From: Knufia peltigerae
Taxonomy: Eukaryota; Ascomycota; Eurotiomycetes; Chaetothyriales; Trichomeriaceae
Length of the DNA stretch: 64,000 nucleotides
Assembly: GCA_030247855.1 (NCBI GenBank)
Contig: JAPDRN010000048.1
Coordinates: 159,201-223,200, forward strand
Direction: 5' to 3'
Positions 45,024 through 55,621 of this stretch are shown one piece after another. A program made the position numbers and the translations under genes. How positions within the stretch are numbered: the first letter of the stretch is position 1; each line of letters opens with the position of its first letter. A model generated the notes under the pieces. The model searched no databases. It was not told where the DNA came from and saw only the letters and a list, made by a program, of their open reading frames with translations.

Positions 45024-45857
45024 TTTTGTTATTGAGCGAATCACTACGCCAGCTTTGTGGCTTTACGAAAGACGATAGAAAGTGGAGGAAATCGAATTCG
45101 AATTGAACTTGGAGGATAGCAGGACTATAATTGAAATAATGGTTTATGTACATTCCTGTGATGATGGTGGATGAAATGATGGCTTTGTGCTATGTTCATA
45201 ATCACAACCACAGTCACAAGGCCATTGTTGAACGAAACTTGTACGATATAAATCTTGCTCAGTCAAATGCTATATGTCCTCCTGGTAACTTGACTACCTC
45301 CTTCATCTCAGCTAGTCTATGATTCCTGGATATTGTTCTCCCCCTCCTTCTCAAGGCCATTGTCATTTTCTCTGGCTTATCATCAATCGTTATTTTTTCT
45401 TTCTGTGGGATCAAGTTAGGTCAGAAATATATATACAAGTGCCTATTCTCGTATTGAAACAATGCCTGTCTGCAAGAGTGGCGTGCTGTTGTAGTTGTGG
45501 TGCGCTCCTCACAGTGTCTCCTGACGTTGTATAGATACAATTTCAACATACATATTTGTGCCACCATATTTCTGTATTCGTGTCCGGTTCCATCTTCGCT
45601 CTTATGAGAACTATTGTGGTTCTGTCTCGGTGTCGGAAGTTTCCCTCAAGGGATTCGAATGGTGTTGGGAAACTTATGTTTGGGTAGTAGCTTGAGTGAT
45701 TGAGCGGAGTATCTCTCTCATCTTTCGTCTTTCATCTTCTTCTGCTTCTTCTCCAAAATGGGGTACTGCACCGCAAGCGCTCTCCCGGTTACAAAGGCGA
45801 GTCGTCTGGCAATGGTGACGGCGACAGCGACAGAGGTGATGGTGATGGTGGGACCTT
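45024..45857. other. Convergent 3' flanks of the Sds3-like gene and coa3
   Basis: AT-rich first half, then a short purine-biased tract with GGTGATGGTGATGG (45834-45848). No gene seen. Confidence 0.5.
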
Positions 45858-46372
45858 TCACGATCTCATTCCATTTGCTTGCGCCGTGGGTGTCTTTGGG
45901 GATTGTTTCGCAGCAGGGGCGTCTGGAACGATCACGTCGTCGAACGAATCTTGACCGACGGCGTGGAGGGTGAATGCGACTTTTGGGCAAGTAGTTGTGT
46001 TAGCAATCCGCTCATCGGTGTTTCCCTTTGACATATAAGAGAGACATGAAGAGAAAGCATGTATACAGGTGTATGTGTAGACCGTAAATTTTTGACTTAC
46101 AAACTCCAATTGCGAATCCAAAGATGGCTACTCCCGTGACCATGTTTTTGAACAAGTACGGACGTCTTGCTCGGTTGAGCGCGGCTCCAGTACGGTAGTC
46201 GGGGTTGTAATATGAGGATCTCTTGAGACTGTGTGAGAGAGAAATAACACATCAGTGTTCAAAGTTCGTCTTTAGGTACCTCGAGAACGATTCATGACCG
46301 GGCGGCGGTGTGTGAAGATCGAAAAGAAAGGTAAACTTACATGCCCCGTTGGAGGGGGAGGGTGGGATACAT
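45858..46372 (-). CDS. coa3: Cytochrome c oxidase assembly factor 3
   Basis: Three exons, 46372-46341, 46228-46101 and 45979-45858, join in phase to 93 residues, too split to be seen as one reading frame. The order is the family pattern: a short N-terminus, SSYYNPDYR, the basic segment RARRPYLFKN, one membrane helix (MVTGVAIFGFAIGVFAFTL), then HAVGQDSFDDV facing the other side. Coa3 sits in the mitochondrial inner membrane and, with Cox14, controls Cox1 translation and early complex IV assembly. No cleavable presequence is needed. The frame stays open for about 136 codons upstream of this ATG (to 46780), so a longer N-terminus is formally possible, but the family is short and the upstream part is low-complexity Ser/Thr. 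Confidence 0.85.
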
Positions 46373-46807
46373 CGCGGAAGAGCTGGAGGAGGGACTGCTA
46401 GAAGTGTCGACAGTAGATGGGGTTTGGTGTTGAAGGTCTAAGACTCGATGGGACTGAAGAAGTTGGGCGGTATTGTGGTAGCAGGTGTAGGTTGAAGTCG
46501 AGGTCAATGGTTTGTTTGTTCCGGAGAATTGTAACTGTAGGTTGGAGATCGCAGAAACAGAAGTTCGTGGAGTTGCGTGATTTTCCGCGCTAGTTTTTAT
46601 CCACAGCTTTACAACAGGGATAGCAAGAATAGATAAACAATATTTTTCTAGACTGCAATCTTTCACATTCGAAAATGCTACATAACCAGCTACATCCCGC
46701 TTAAGGTCCACCTTCATCGTCATCATCATCAAGAAGAGAATGCCCCAAATTGTCTCAAGATCTGCCTCAATATCAACCAATATATACCATTTCAGTAGAT
46801 ATCCAAG
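46373..46807. other. Upstream flank of coa3
   Basis: Promoter and leader of coa3, adjoining the 3' end of the MFS gene (both on the minus strand). The coa3 frame remains open across most of it; see the coa3 entry. No other gene seen. Confidence 0.45.
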
Positions 46808-48469
46808 TCATTCAAATCCATCTCGAATCTCCAAGAATCTCTGATATCGGCCTCGCGTCCAGCGTCGAGCCCTCTTGCCCCAAATGATCATGGGCAGCGT
46901 GGTCATCAAGAAGACAAACGCTAAAACACCAATCGCAATGAAAGTGTTCTGCACGCCACTGGCTTTAATCCAGTCCGAGGCAGTAAAAGTAAAGATCAAA
47001 GCGATGGAGTTGTTGATGGTCGCCACACCCACCATGCCTTCCAACACCATCTCAGGATAGGCGTCCATGAGATACGCCATGCTCAAATCACCAGCGCAGC
47101 CCCAACCAAACCCGATGAATCCAAGGCCGACATAAGGCGCCGGCCAGGCCCATCCGTGAGCTGTGCCTATACCGAAGAGCCAGAGGCCAACAGGGAAAAT
47201 GCAGGCGGTAGGGAATAGTAGCCACAACCGTTGCTCAGCTTCCATGATACCGCCGTTGCGTTTGGCCATCCACATCACAAACTTGTCACTGGCCCATCCA
47301 CCGTAGAAACAGCCAATGACTGCTCCGATCAAGCAGGGAATGTTCATGTTTCCGTCTGCAGCGTCAGAATAGTTCCAGGGCGGTTTGAACCATTCGTCTT
47401 CCGATACAGTCAAGTAGAACGTGAGCCACGCATCTTGGGCCCCCCATTGTAACCCCGAGTACCACACGGCGGGAAAGCCAAAAACCCCGAGAATGTGCCA
47501 TAGACGCTGGAAGTATTGCTTGAAGCCGGTGCCTTTGAGGTTAGGTGCAGGCGTGATTATCCGATGCCGTTCCCAATAAGACTTTGGTCTATCATCTGCG
47601 CCATTGGAATGCTCCAAACTGGAAGGAGTTTGGTCGGAACTGGCAGCATTCTTTTCCTTGCTTGGTTCTGCCTGATTCTCTCCAGAGTTGTCGCTCGCGG
47701 TTCTGTTGACTCCATCAATTAGGTACCGCTCTCCTCCGTTGATCAAGTATTTGGGTCGTTGAAAGGCGGTTTCTTCCAAGCCGAAGAGAAAGACGATGAA
47801 TGTTGCACCCGAAAAGATGGCCCCAAAATAGCCAATCCACCGCCAACCCAGGTTGCCGTCGGCGATGTAGCTTGCAATCAGCGGGCCGAGGTACGTTCCG
47901 ACACTCGTTGCTAGGACGTATACACCGAGAACTGAACCACGTTGGTGCTGGAACCACAGGTCCATCAGCGACAATTGGACAGTTGCTTCACACACCGACT
48001 CAGATGCGCCGACAAACAACTGATTCCAGACGGCATCGCTGGTAGTCTGCCCTCTGGCAAACCAGATGCCACCAATCAAGCCAAACAACATGCAGATGAG
48101 ATAGAGAATCCGACGGCCGTACAGGTAGACCAGAGGAGACGACAAAAGACACCAGTATCCAATGGCGGCGAAAAGGATACCAGCGCCTGTGTTGAAGGAG
48201 GCATAGCTGATGCCCAATTCCAAGTTCTCGTTGTTTTGCGCTGCACCTGCATCGTTGGAGGTCGCCGCTGTCAGCGCCGTGACAAAGCAGACCAGGACAC
48301 TGTGCCAAATCTTTCGTGGTAGAGACCAATGAAGAGGATCATTCGGCGAGTCGGTTGGCTGAGGCACAAGCACAATGTCGCCATGCTTCTTTAGGCCTGT
48401 CCCTTCAGTGACGAGCGGGTGGCCATGCTCGTCATAGAGCCGAAGAGTGCCTGGAATGAGTTCCTCCAT
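46808..48469 (-). CDS. Major facilitator superfamily transporter, DHA1/Hol1-like
   Basis: Single exon of 553 residues from the first ATG at 48469; the frame extends ten codons further upstream only via a GTG. Twelve membrane helices are expected. Helix 1 follows DPLHWSLPRKIWHSVLV, the sequence that opens the DHA1 group related to yeast Hol1. The loop between helices 2 and 3 carries the MFS signature YLYGRRILYLICM, a variant of GRRxGRR. A hydrophilic central loop (about 255-320) separates the two halves, and an Asn/Asp-rich luminal loop (WNYSDAADGNMN) lies between helices 7 and 8. Hol1-type proteins move polyamines and cations; other close relatives export drugs, so the substrate is open. The gene is divergent from a polyamine-oxidase-like gene, with about 970 bases between start codons, which makes polyamines a candidate substrate by context only. 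Confidence 0.87.
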   Translation of the reverse strand: MEELIPGTLRLYDEHGHPLVTEGTGLKKHGDIVLVPQPTDSPNDPLHWSLPRKIWHSVLVCFVTALTAATSNDAGAAQNNENLELGISYASFNTGAGILFAAIGYWCLLSSPLVYLYGRRILYLICMLFGLIGGIWFARGQTTSDAVWNQLFVGASESVCEATVQLSLMDLWFQHQRGSVLGVYVLATSVGTYLGPLIASYIADGNLGWRWIGYFGAIFSGATFIVFLFGLEETAFQRPKYLINGGERYLIDGVNRTASDNSGENQAEPSKEKNAASSDQTPSSLEHSNGADDRPKSYWERHRIITPAPNLKGTGFKQYFQRLWHILGVFGFPAVWYSGLQWGAQDAWLTFYLTVSEDEWFKPPWNYSDAADGNMNIPCLIGAVIGCFYGGWASDKFVMWMAKRNGGIMEAEQRLWLLFPTACIFPVGLWLFGIGTAHGWAWPAPYVGLGFIGFGWGCAGDLSMAYLMDAYPEMVLEGMVGVATINNSIALIFTFTASDWIKASGVQNTFIAIGVLAFVFLMTTLPMIIWGKRARRWTRGRYQRFLEIRDGFE

Positions 48470-49443
48470 AGAAGTGATGCCGGCGGACGAGGTATTCACG
48501 ACGAGGAAGTCCAGGAGCGGAAAACAACATACAACATTGGGATTATTTCAAAGTCAGCGGGGTGGCAGTTATACATGAAGAGGCTAAGCGAAGCTGTGGT
48601 GGCCATTATTGCTAAGGTCGCATTTTGCTACACCTTATCGTGTGGGCACTACTCCGTACAGCAGGGATATCAGAGCATTTTTCGGCATGGGGGAAGTTGT
48701 CACGTTCGCAACATGACGGCAGAGGCTTCTTAGTGGACCTCCCAACCCCAGGCTTATCAGTAGTGGCGAGCAGAAAAGTAATGTATATCCGTAGTCAGAG
48801 TAAGCGAAATCCCGTGGCTGCTTTGCCCCAGCTTCAGGGCATTGGCCGACACGAGGAATCGGTATCTACGGCAATCCTGGTCGTCTGTAGTTCCCGCAAA
48901 GGTACCTAGTACTGTACCAAGTCAAATGGAGTCCGGAGTACTTATTACGCGTACACATGTTCCTCATCTCCCTGTGCACCCGTAGTGCGAAGACAATCTG
49001 ATGCGATAACCACAGTCTGGTCCGGGAGATCGGATCCTAACCAAGCATCGGGCCCCAGTTGCTTGACCTTGGTGCTTATTAGGTGCCTAACGGTGATTGG
49101 AAACACGCCCATTTCCGCGGCCGATAGCGCTAAGTCTGCCCCTAGAGACACACGTTCCAGGCTCTGATAAGCAAGTTTTGGGGCGATCGTTTCTCCCACT
49201 TCCCCCCACGCGTCTAGCTTCCCTATCCGGCTTAGTGTCTCTGGTCCATGCCATTCTCCCCCCTTCACTATGCCTTCACACCCTTTCCGTCCATCATTCT
49301 TCCTCTTTCCTTCTTCATCCTCAATCAGACTATTAGTCGTGTTCGTCCTCCAAAGGATAATCCATCCCTTAGCCCCATTGCCACCTTCAAGCCTTGCTCT
49401 GCCACGTTGGCATTACTGACCCAAAACCCTTGTCCATACGCGA
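48470..49443. other. Divergent promoter region, MFS transporter / amine oxidase
   Basis: About 970 bases between two start codons. It contains an exact TACTCCGTA followed by CAG (about 48650), a partial inverted relative (GTCCGGAGTACTT, about 48931), a pyrimidine-rich tract at about 49240-49330 and an upstream ATG at 49248 whose frame overlaps the amine-oxidase start. Confidence 0.55.
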
Positions 49444-51255
49444 ATGTCGACTTGCCAACTCAGAATGGCACAGCATTTCCATATCGGCCACCTTTCGGCC
49501 CACAAACCCAAGGAGACATCTAGTCCTTCGACCATCCTGCAACTCGCTACCCGGCTGCTGCCTGCGCCTGGGCATGCCGGCCTCAAAGAGTTGGAGGGTG
49601 GTCGAAACCCGAAAGAACCTGTGGCTCCATTGCTGCAGGATAGTGTTGTGAGTGAAGAGAAGTGGGAGGCAAACCATCCACCACCGGATGGGCTCCCCAA
49701 GCAAAAGAAAGTCATCGTAGTCGGTGCCGGTATATCTGGCCTTCGTGCTGCATCCGTCTTGAGAGCTCATGGTATCCAAGTCGTTGTGCTCGAGGCCCGC
49801 CCTGATCGCATCGGCGGACGTATCTATACGAGCAGGAAATCAGGACATACCCCAAGAGACATTGGTAATTATTGCCTCGAGCAATACTGACAATCGCCGT
49901 AGGCGTTTGACATGATGTCGTTAAGAGCGCTCATTGTTTACCCACGACCATTGCGGATTGTTTTCCGTGTCGCTGGCCTTTTACTCACACTGCTTATAGG
50001 TGCCGCCTGGATGCACGAAACTGCAAACAACAAGCTGGTTCGTCTCATAGGCCAGCTCAACATTGAGCATTACTATGACGACGGAACGCCTTTGTACCTC
50101 ACCAAAGATGGACGTCTCGGCTCTCAATTCAAAGCCAAAAAGGTGGCCGACGAATTTGCCGACTATTGTACCTGGTACTATGAGGAGAACCCTGACGCTG
50201 CTGACAAACCTGCCCTCGACTTCATCAAAGAATGGCTTGAGAATCATCCCTTGGTGACCGAGGACGAACGTCTCTGGGCTCCGCAAGCTGCTCGTGAAGT
50301 CGAGGCTTGGATTGGGACCAGTCTCGAACAGGCCTCTTCGAAACACCTTGCCTATTTCGCAACTGAAAGAAACCTCTACATGAAAGGAGGGTACGATAGA
50401 ATTATTGACTGGGCTGCTACCAGTCTCCGTGATTCCGACATTATCCGACTCGGTCACAAAGTCACCAAGATCGATTGGACTGACAACGAAAACGAAGATT
50501 GTAAAGTGCATGTCACCACTCCTGACGGCAAATCCTCGACGTTTGTTGCCGATGCCGTCGTCTGTACGCTCCCTCTGGGCGTACTCAAGAATAATTTGGT
50601 TGAACTTAATCCTCCAATGCCTCAGAATCTTTCATCCGGCCTCGACAAACTTGGATATGGAGCTCTTGGAAAGATCTTCGTCGAATTCGAGTCGGTCTTC
50701 TGGCCCAAGGACAACGATCAATTCATTTACTATCCTGAGCCGAACGAAGAAGTGGATGAAAATTCCATTCTTTCCTACATGACCGTCACCAGCAACAACT
50801 GGATTATGGGCGGTAGCAAAGAACTGTCCGTTCAAATCGTCGAGCCGCTCACTCAACGCATCGAAGCTATGACTTCCGAGGCAGAGGTTTACGCATTTTT
50901 CGAACCACTTTTCAAACTACTTCGTACCGAACCTTACAAGAAGCTTCCTCCAGTCGTGAGTCTGGAAACGACACACTGGACTCAGGATCCTTTTGCCGGG
51001 TTTGGTACCTATACAGCAGACAAGACGGGTGATGACCCCGAAGTTTGGTTCAGTGCAATGGATAGCAACAAGGGCAGCAAGCTGCAATTCGCCGGAGAAC
51101 ATTGCGCGCGGACTGGAAATGGATGTGTGCATGGTGCATTTGCTACTGGCGAAACTGCGGCCGTCAACCTTTTGGCTTCTTTTGGAATCCCCCACAACGG
51201 TGGAGATCTTTTCAGTAGAAGACCGTCAAGGAAGACAACACCACCTAGACATTGA
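49444..51255 (+). CDS. FAD-dependent amine oxidase, polyamine-oxidase-like
   Basis: Two exons, 49444-49864 and 50000-51255, give 558 residues; the 135-base intron is longer than most in the window. The dinucleotide-binding fold lies at about 85-120: VIVVGAGISGLRAASVL and LEARPDRIGGRIYT. The C-terminal FAD segment is FAGEHCARTGNGCVHGAF with GETAAVNLL. In between are WAATSLRDSD, LPLGVLKNN and GKIFVEFESVFW, as in Fms1-type polyamine oxidases and their LSD1-like relatives. No SWIRM domain is present, so a histone demethylase is unlikely. The reaction would be oxidation of spermine, spermidine or acetylated polyamines, giving an aldehyde and hydrogen peroxide. No C-terminal peroxisomal signal is seen (it ends PPRH). 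The start is uncertain: an upstream ATG at 49248 opens a different frame that overlaps this one. Confidence 0.85.
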
Positions 51256-51651
51256 TCGACTTACAGGCACTGGAAGGCTTCCTTTGTCTGCCAGTTGAGA
51301 ATGTCTGGGGAGGTAGCACTTTCTTGAGTTGGCTGATGGCTGACCTTGAAGTGTTGGGCTGAAATATGTCGGGCACAGATTGTTATTCTTGCTTTTTGTC
51401 TTTGGTCTTGTTTCTGTTTGACTTACACTCGTTAAGATTTGAATTGTTCGTTTGGTCATCAGACAGATAGAGTCGTTGAGGCACCAATTGTCTCCGATCT
51501 TGTTTGTATACCGTATGCATGTCGTTGCAGACTAGGTCAATTTGCTACCATAGTTTCTAGTTTTATAGGCAATCATCAATGCAATCTTTTAAAAATCATT
51601 CGTGCTCCTTTTGCATTTTCCTAGCTTTCCTACTGAGTTCGGATGGTGAGG
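51256..51651. other. Convergent 3' flanks of the amine oxidase and the GNAT-like gene
   Basis: AT-rich downstream sequence; nothing else recognised. Confidence 0.55.
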
Positions 51652-52857
51652 TCATGTGTTTTTGAAATCCGAAACTTGGGCCAGAGGCATCAAATGAAAG
51701 TCGGCGTCTCGACATCTCTCCTCGACCATCCTCTCGGCCAGGGCGATGTTGGCTTCCGGGAACCCTTCGTCGCGCAGACTCTGGTAGTACGCCGCGACCA
51801 GGTCCTTGCCGACCTGCCCGAGGTCGTAAACCACTCCCGGGTTGGGTGACGGTCGAATGACCCAGACCAATGTCAATGGGGGGTCATCCGGTTCCAAACC
51901 AGGTTGGACGTGTGCACTCAAGATCTGTCGAATTTCGTCGTCGTCGTCGTCTCCTTTTCCCTCGACTTCACCTTTCGGCCGACGTCTGAGCAACACCACC
52001 GCCACACCTCCCGTCGACGTGTGGATCTTTGATCGTTCCAGGGCGTAAGAACGAGATGAGGCGTCGACGCCGTGGTCGGGAGGTTCTGTTTCAAAAAGCG
52101 TAAAAGGGACGTGTGTGGTGTGATTCTGTGGGTGGACTCGGGTTCTGCTGTTGCTGTCGATCCCAGACCCCGTGGGTATAATATCATTGGGTGCTCGTAC
52201 GACCAGTGATTTTGCCGGTGGGAATGAGAGAATGGTGGACGCATCGGCCGCAGCTACGGCCAGGACGAACGTGTGTAAAACTTCCGACATGTCTTGTCGT
52301 CTCGAAGAGGGTCGGATGTAGATGTATTGGAGGTAAGGTACGGCGAGTGCAGGAGGTGAACCACCGGTGGTCGTGCTCGTCGAATCAAGCCCGTCGGCTC
52401 TGGTCGTATAATCGTCACGAACAGGAAGAGGAAGAACACTGAACTGTGCAGCTCCTATGGCTTTGCCTTCTCTATCGCGTAAACCGACGATGCGATACGG
52501 TGCGAGTCCCGTGCGAGTGTTTGCCGCTTGGGCAGCGAGTCGGGCGACTATCAAATCCGAGTTCTCTCGCTCGGGGCGCTTTGGGAAACTGGAAATGTAC
52601 AGGTCGTCGTAGAGAGTTGCAAAATCCGTCGACGAGACGAGTTCGATCAACCCCAGGTTGGGAAGGGCCGTCTGTTGGAGGCGAGAGAGCGGCGTGCGGC
52701 ACAACGAGTCGACGTCGATCGGGTTGGGTGTGGACGAGAGGTGAGAAGCCAAGGACGGCGAGAGGTATGGTGTGAAGATTGACGGCGTGCTGGACGGCTC
52801 AGGGCCATCTTTGGACATGGTGGTTGTAGAGAGGATTTGTCGTTCGGTTTGTATCAT
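51652..52857 (-). CDS. Unrecognised protein, possible GNAT-fold acetyltransferase
   Basis: Single exon of 401 residues from the ATG at 52857; a second ATG at residue 14 (MSKDGPEPSS) may be the real start. The N-terminal 50 residues are disordered and Ser/Pro-rich. Residues 70-200 have an alpha/beta pattern compatible with a GNAT fold: helix LYDDLYISSFPKRPEREN, strands YRIVGLRDREGKAIGAAQFS and YLQYIYIRPSSRRQDMSEVL. The last resembles GNAT motif A, where a strand leads into an Arg/Gly-containing acetyl-CoA loop. The segment 205-320 is an acidic, Thr/Ser-rich insertion (GEVEGKGDDDDDE). The C-terminal part (330-395) has another strand and helices (LTLVWVIRPSP and ALAERMVEERC). The assignment rests on pattern only. 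It is convergent with the amine-oxidase gene. Other alpha/beta folds remain possible. Confidence 0.6.
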   Translation of the reverse strand: MIQTERQILSTTTMSKDGPEPSSTPSIFTPYLSPSLASHLSSTPNPIDVDSLCRTPLSRLQQTALPNLGLIELVSSTDFATLYDDLYISSFPKRPERENSDLIVARLAAQAANTRTGLAPYRIVGLRDREGKAIGAAQFSVLPLPVRDDYTTRADGLDSTSTTTGGSPPALAVPYLQYIYIRPSSRRQDMSEVLHTFVLAVAAADASTILSFPPAKSLVVRAPNDIIPTGSGIDSNSRTRVHPQNHTTHVPFTLFETEPPDHGVDASSRSYALERSKIHTSTGGVAVVLLRRRPKGEVEGKGDDDDDEIRQILSAHVQPGLEPDDPPLTLVWVIRPSPNPGVVYDLGQVGKDLVAAYYQSLRDEGFPEANIALAERMVEERCRDADFHLMPLAQVSDFKNT

Positions 52858-54155
52858 TGTAGCACTCCAAAGTGTAAGAAGCTAGCGTATGTGTAATGGC
52901 GTTGTGGTATATAGAATTTTTGCTTGTCTACCGATACATTGCGGTGAGCAGAGTGCTTGTTTGTCAAATTGGTGAGGGACCTTTTTCCAAGACTATAGTC
53001 GTCACTTTAGAAAGTAGTGATGTATCATTTTCAGGAAAGAAAAAGGATAAACGTATGGAGTACTACTATTGTGGTCGTCCTCGAGTACCTGATATGTCGA
53101 CATTTGGAAGCGCGATGATCTAGACCCATGACGGAAGTTTGATGCGGTTGGCGACGCTAACTCGTAGTTTAGATTATGGAGTTGGTTATGGAGTACATGA
53201 GAAGACAAAAGAATATAAATATAATACTTGGCTACTTCCTTCCGACACCATTTATCGATACGACATCAAGTTGTTTTCAGACTTTCAGTTCGGTGAATAC
53301 TCATTGCTCAACATTCAACACATCATCGTAGGCGTTAATGAGCTGAACGCGACACCTTCCTGCCTTGCACATACTAAGTATATATTCACCCAAGTGATCC
53401 ACCCTCGTACTCTACAGTACATATATTTAAACCGGTCAATTTTGTTGCAACAAAGAACAGCCTTGATGGCCCACTAGTTAGACTCACCACGTCGCAATGC
53501 GTCTTTGGCCTAATTGGTTTGGAGGTTGGGCTTATCCTTGGAAACCGGCTGCTTAGTGGGATTAAACTGGGAGTCTCAGCGGTTTCCATGACTACTGTAG
53601 TATCTCTGGTCATAAAGAGGTATGAAGGTGGTCATAGTCGGGATAAGTAATAGAAGAGCCGGGGGGTTCGAACGTCCAAACTTTTTGTTCCTCAAAATAT
53701 ATGTTTTTGTTTCTTCTTTCTGAGGACGGGGAGGGCGGTGAGTGAAGGTGGTGAAGACAGAACTTGATACGGCAAACTAGATCACGAGGTAGCCTCAAAC
53801 GGTGGTTCCCTTCCGCTATCTCATCCTTCATTCAGCGGATGAGGATAGCCAGCGACCACTATTGTCGCGAGGTAGCGTAGAAAAAACGATCGCCGGCTTG
53901 TGTGCATGGCCAGGAGGATGCGGATTATGTTGCGCTTAGCTCCTGCTGGGGTGGCTACACCTACTGCAGGACTCTCGGCTCAAGTGTCTTCAGGGAAGCA
54001 GTGGATTTGACGAGAGCCTTGAAAGTTTGATATCTGTGGACCGATGCACTGTGAATCGTCCAGGACGACAAGAGTGACTGGAAACGAGGAGCAGCAAGAC
54101 TGTCCGACATATACTACTATAACACCGTCTGTCGATTCGCTGTCACATCCTCCAA
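52858..54155. other. Gene-free stretch upstream of the HET relic
   Basis: About 1.3 kb, AT-rich in its first half, with a GGAGTACTACT element near 53057 related to the desert motif and a CACGTC-containing stretch at 53487. A plus-strand frame of 112 codons (53139-53477) resembles nothing. The lost N-terminal half of the HET-domain gene would have been expected here, but I could not recognise HET motifs in any frame. Confidence 0.45.
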
Positions 54156-55177
54156 ATGCCCTCTAGAAGGATTCTTCCAACCAAAACCGATGACATCTCC
54201 GTGCCCGTCCCACATCTACAGTACACCGACCGTAAAGACAATGCTACTTCTCATTCGCCAATCGATTTACTCCCTCACCGCAGGAACTCCCTTGTACCAC
54301 CTAAGGAAGAGCACCACATCGCTTACCAACCCTGGCTAAAAAATCCCGAGATATTCAGTCACTGCCAGCTAGCCTATGACAGCGACCGGCTCGCGGCTTT
54401 GGCGGGACTCATCACAACAAAACAGATGGACGAATACAAAGGCGTCAGGAACTTGTTCGGACTTTGGGAGCGCGACCTACACGTTGAACTTTGCTGGGTG
54501 GCCAACATCTTCGCTGGTACTGGTGTTTTCAAGGGCCTCACGTTCCTGCAACATCTTGCTCTGCCGTCATGGACATGAATGGCTTACGAAGGACCCATCA
54601 GCTTCGTTGAGGACCGGCGATCAAAGCGCGACGAACGAAAGGTCCAGGCCCGACCAGTCAGGGCGTTTGAGCTGCTCGAAACCCCAGTGCCGGACATGAT
54701 GACGTCTCTTCCTCTGTCGAGTCCGGCGTCGGTGTCGACCTCGCTCCGGCCGGTGCATGCGATATCCAACCTGCCGAAAGATTTCTCAAGCCACCAGAAC
54801 CGCGAAGACTTGGCCGGGGACTCGCCTTTTCGATTCGATCCCAAAACTCGAACGAGCTGACCCAAGCACGACCATTTTATGATGAATCGGGTTTCTGTGT
54901 TGGAGATATATCGCTCAGTGACCCATCGGAAAGCACAAGTCGGCTCTACTGTGGCCATCTTTCGGTGCTGCGGGATGTTGACCATAGCAGGCTCAATGAG
55001 ATGGGTGAGAATGGCGACGCTCCGGTGGCATATCCGGACTACATCTTATCGTACGCTTTGGTGTTGAGACGGGTTGCAATGGGAGTGGAGGGTAATACGT
55101 ACCGCCGGGTTGGACTAGTCCAGCTTGATTATCTGTGGTTGAAGGAAGCTCCAAAGACGGTGGTCAAGCTGGTTTGA
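54156..55177 (+). pseudogene. Relic of a HET-domain (heterokaryon incompatibility) gene
   Basis: Only the C-terminal half of a HET-type protein is recognisable. In one frame, AYDSDRLAALAGLITTKQ, then FGLWERDLHVELCW, then LALPSWT match the segment that follows the HET domain. At 54576-54578 a TGA stands where the family has Trp, and the same frame continues with MAYEGPISFV, the usual sequel. The frame stays open to 54860, but near 54690 family-like sequence moves to another frame, consistent with a one-base change. In that frame FYDESGFCVGDISLSDP, LRRVAMGVEGNTYRRVGLVQ and WLKEAPK give the typical end. The HET domain itself is missing upstream. So there is a truncation, a nonsense change and a frameshift. 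HET-domain proteins trigger cell death when incompatible fungi fuse; this copy cannot make an intact one. Confidence 0.75.
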
Positions 55178-55621
55178 ATTGTTCCCGCTCCCAGGTGATG
55201 GTGGTTGGGGTTGAGTTGCCAGCCCTGGAACGGAGGGCTGTTATAGCCCTCATTCTAGTCTTCAGTGTCGGTACCTGTCCAGGTAACCCTGGTAAACCCA
55301 GTCAAAAAGCACTCTACTACTGAATTGATAGGGGTAAGCCGTGCGATGATGAAGTATCATATTACGACGATATGATTTGTGATCACGTGTCATGCATATT
55401 ATATAAGCAAAGCTTTCCTATGTCAGCCAGTGCCCTTGAGCCTCCGATTTGTTCACGTAGAAAACTCGGGACAGATTGAGGCGCCATTTTCCCATTGTAA
55501 TTGAGAAGCCTCGGTGCACCGAAAAGCGTGGTCAAAGCAAGGACAGTAATAAGAAACTACTTTAGAGTGCTAAGAAAGCCGTCGAGGACGATCCGCCATC
55601 TGTACTCTCCCTCCTACGCAC
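55178..55621. other. Promoter of the pyrophosphatase gene
   Basis: Contains CACGTG at 55384-55389 and TATATAAG at about 55399-55406, about 215 bases before the ATG at 55622. The combination looks like a promoter core. The first part overlaps the decayed 3' flank of the HET relic. Confidence 0.5.
55384..55406 (+). promoter_or_regulatory. CACGTG plus TATA-like element upstream of the pyrophosphatase
   Basis: The bHLH core CACGTG and a TATATAAG element lie 15 bases apart. The distance to the start codon leaves room for a leader of about 180 bases. Prediction from sequence only. Confidence 0.4.

Noticed and set aside
53139..53477. 112-codon plus-strand frame before the HET relic
   Set aside because: No resemblance to HET or any other family, and AT-rich composition typical of non-coding DNA here.
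53640..53700. tRNA-like GGTTCGAAC stretch
   Set aside because: The flanking bases do not form an acceptor stem or anticodon arm.
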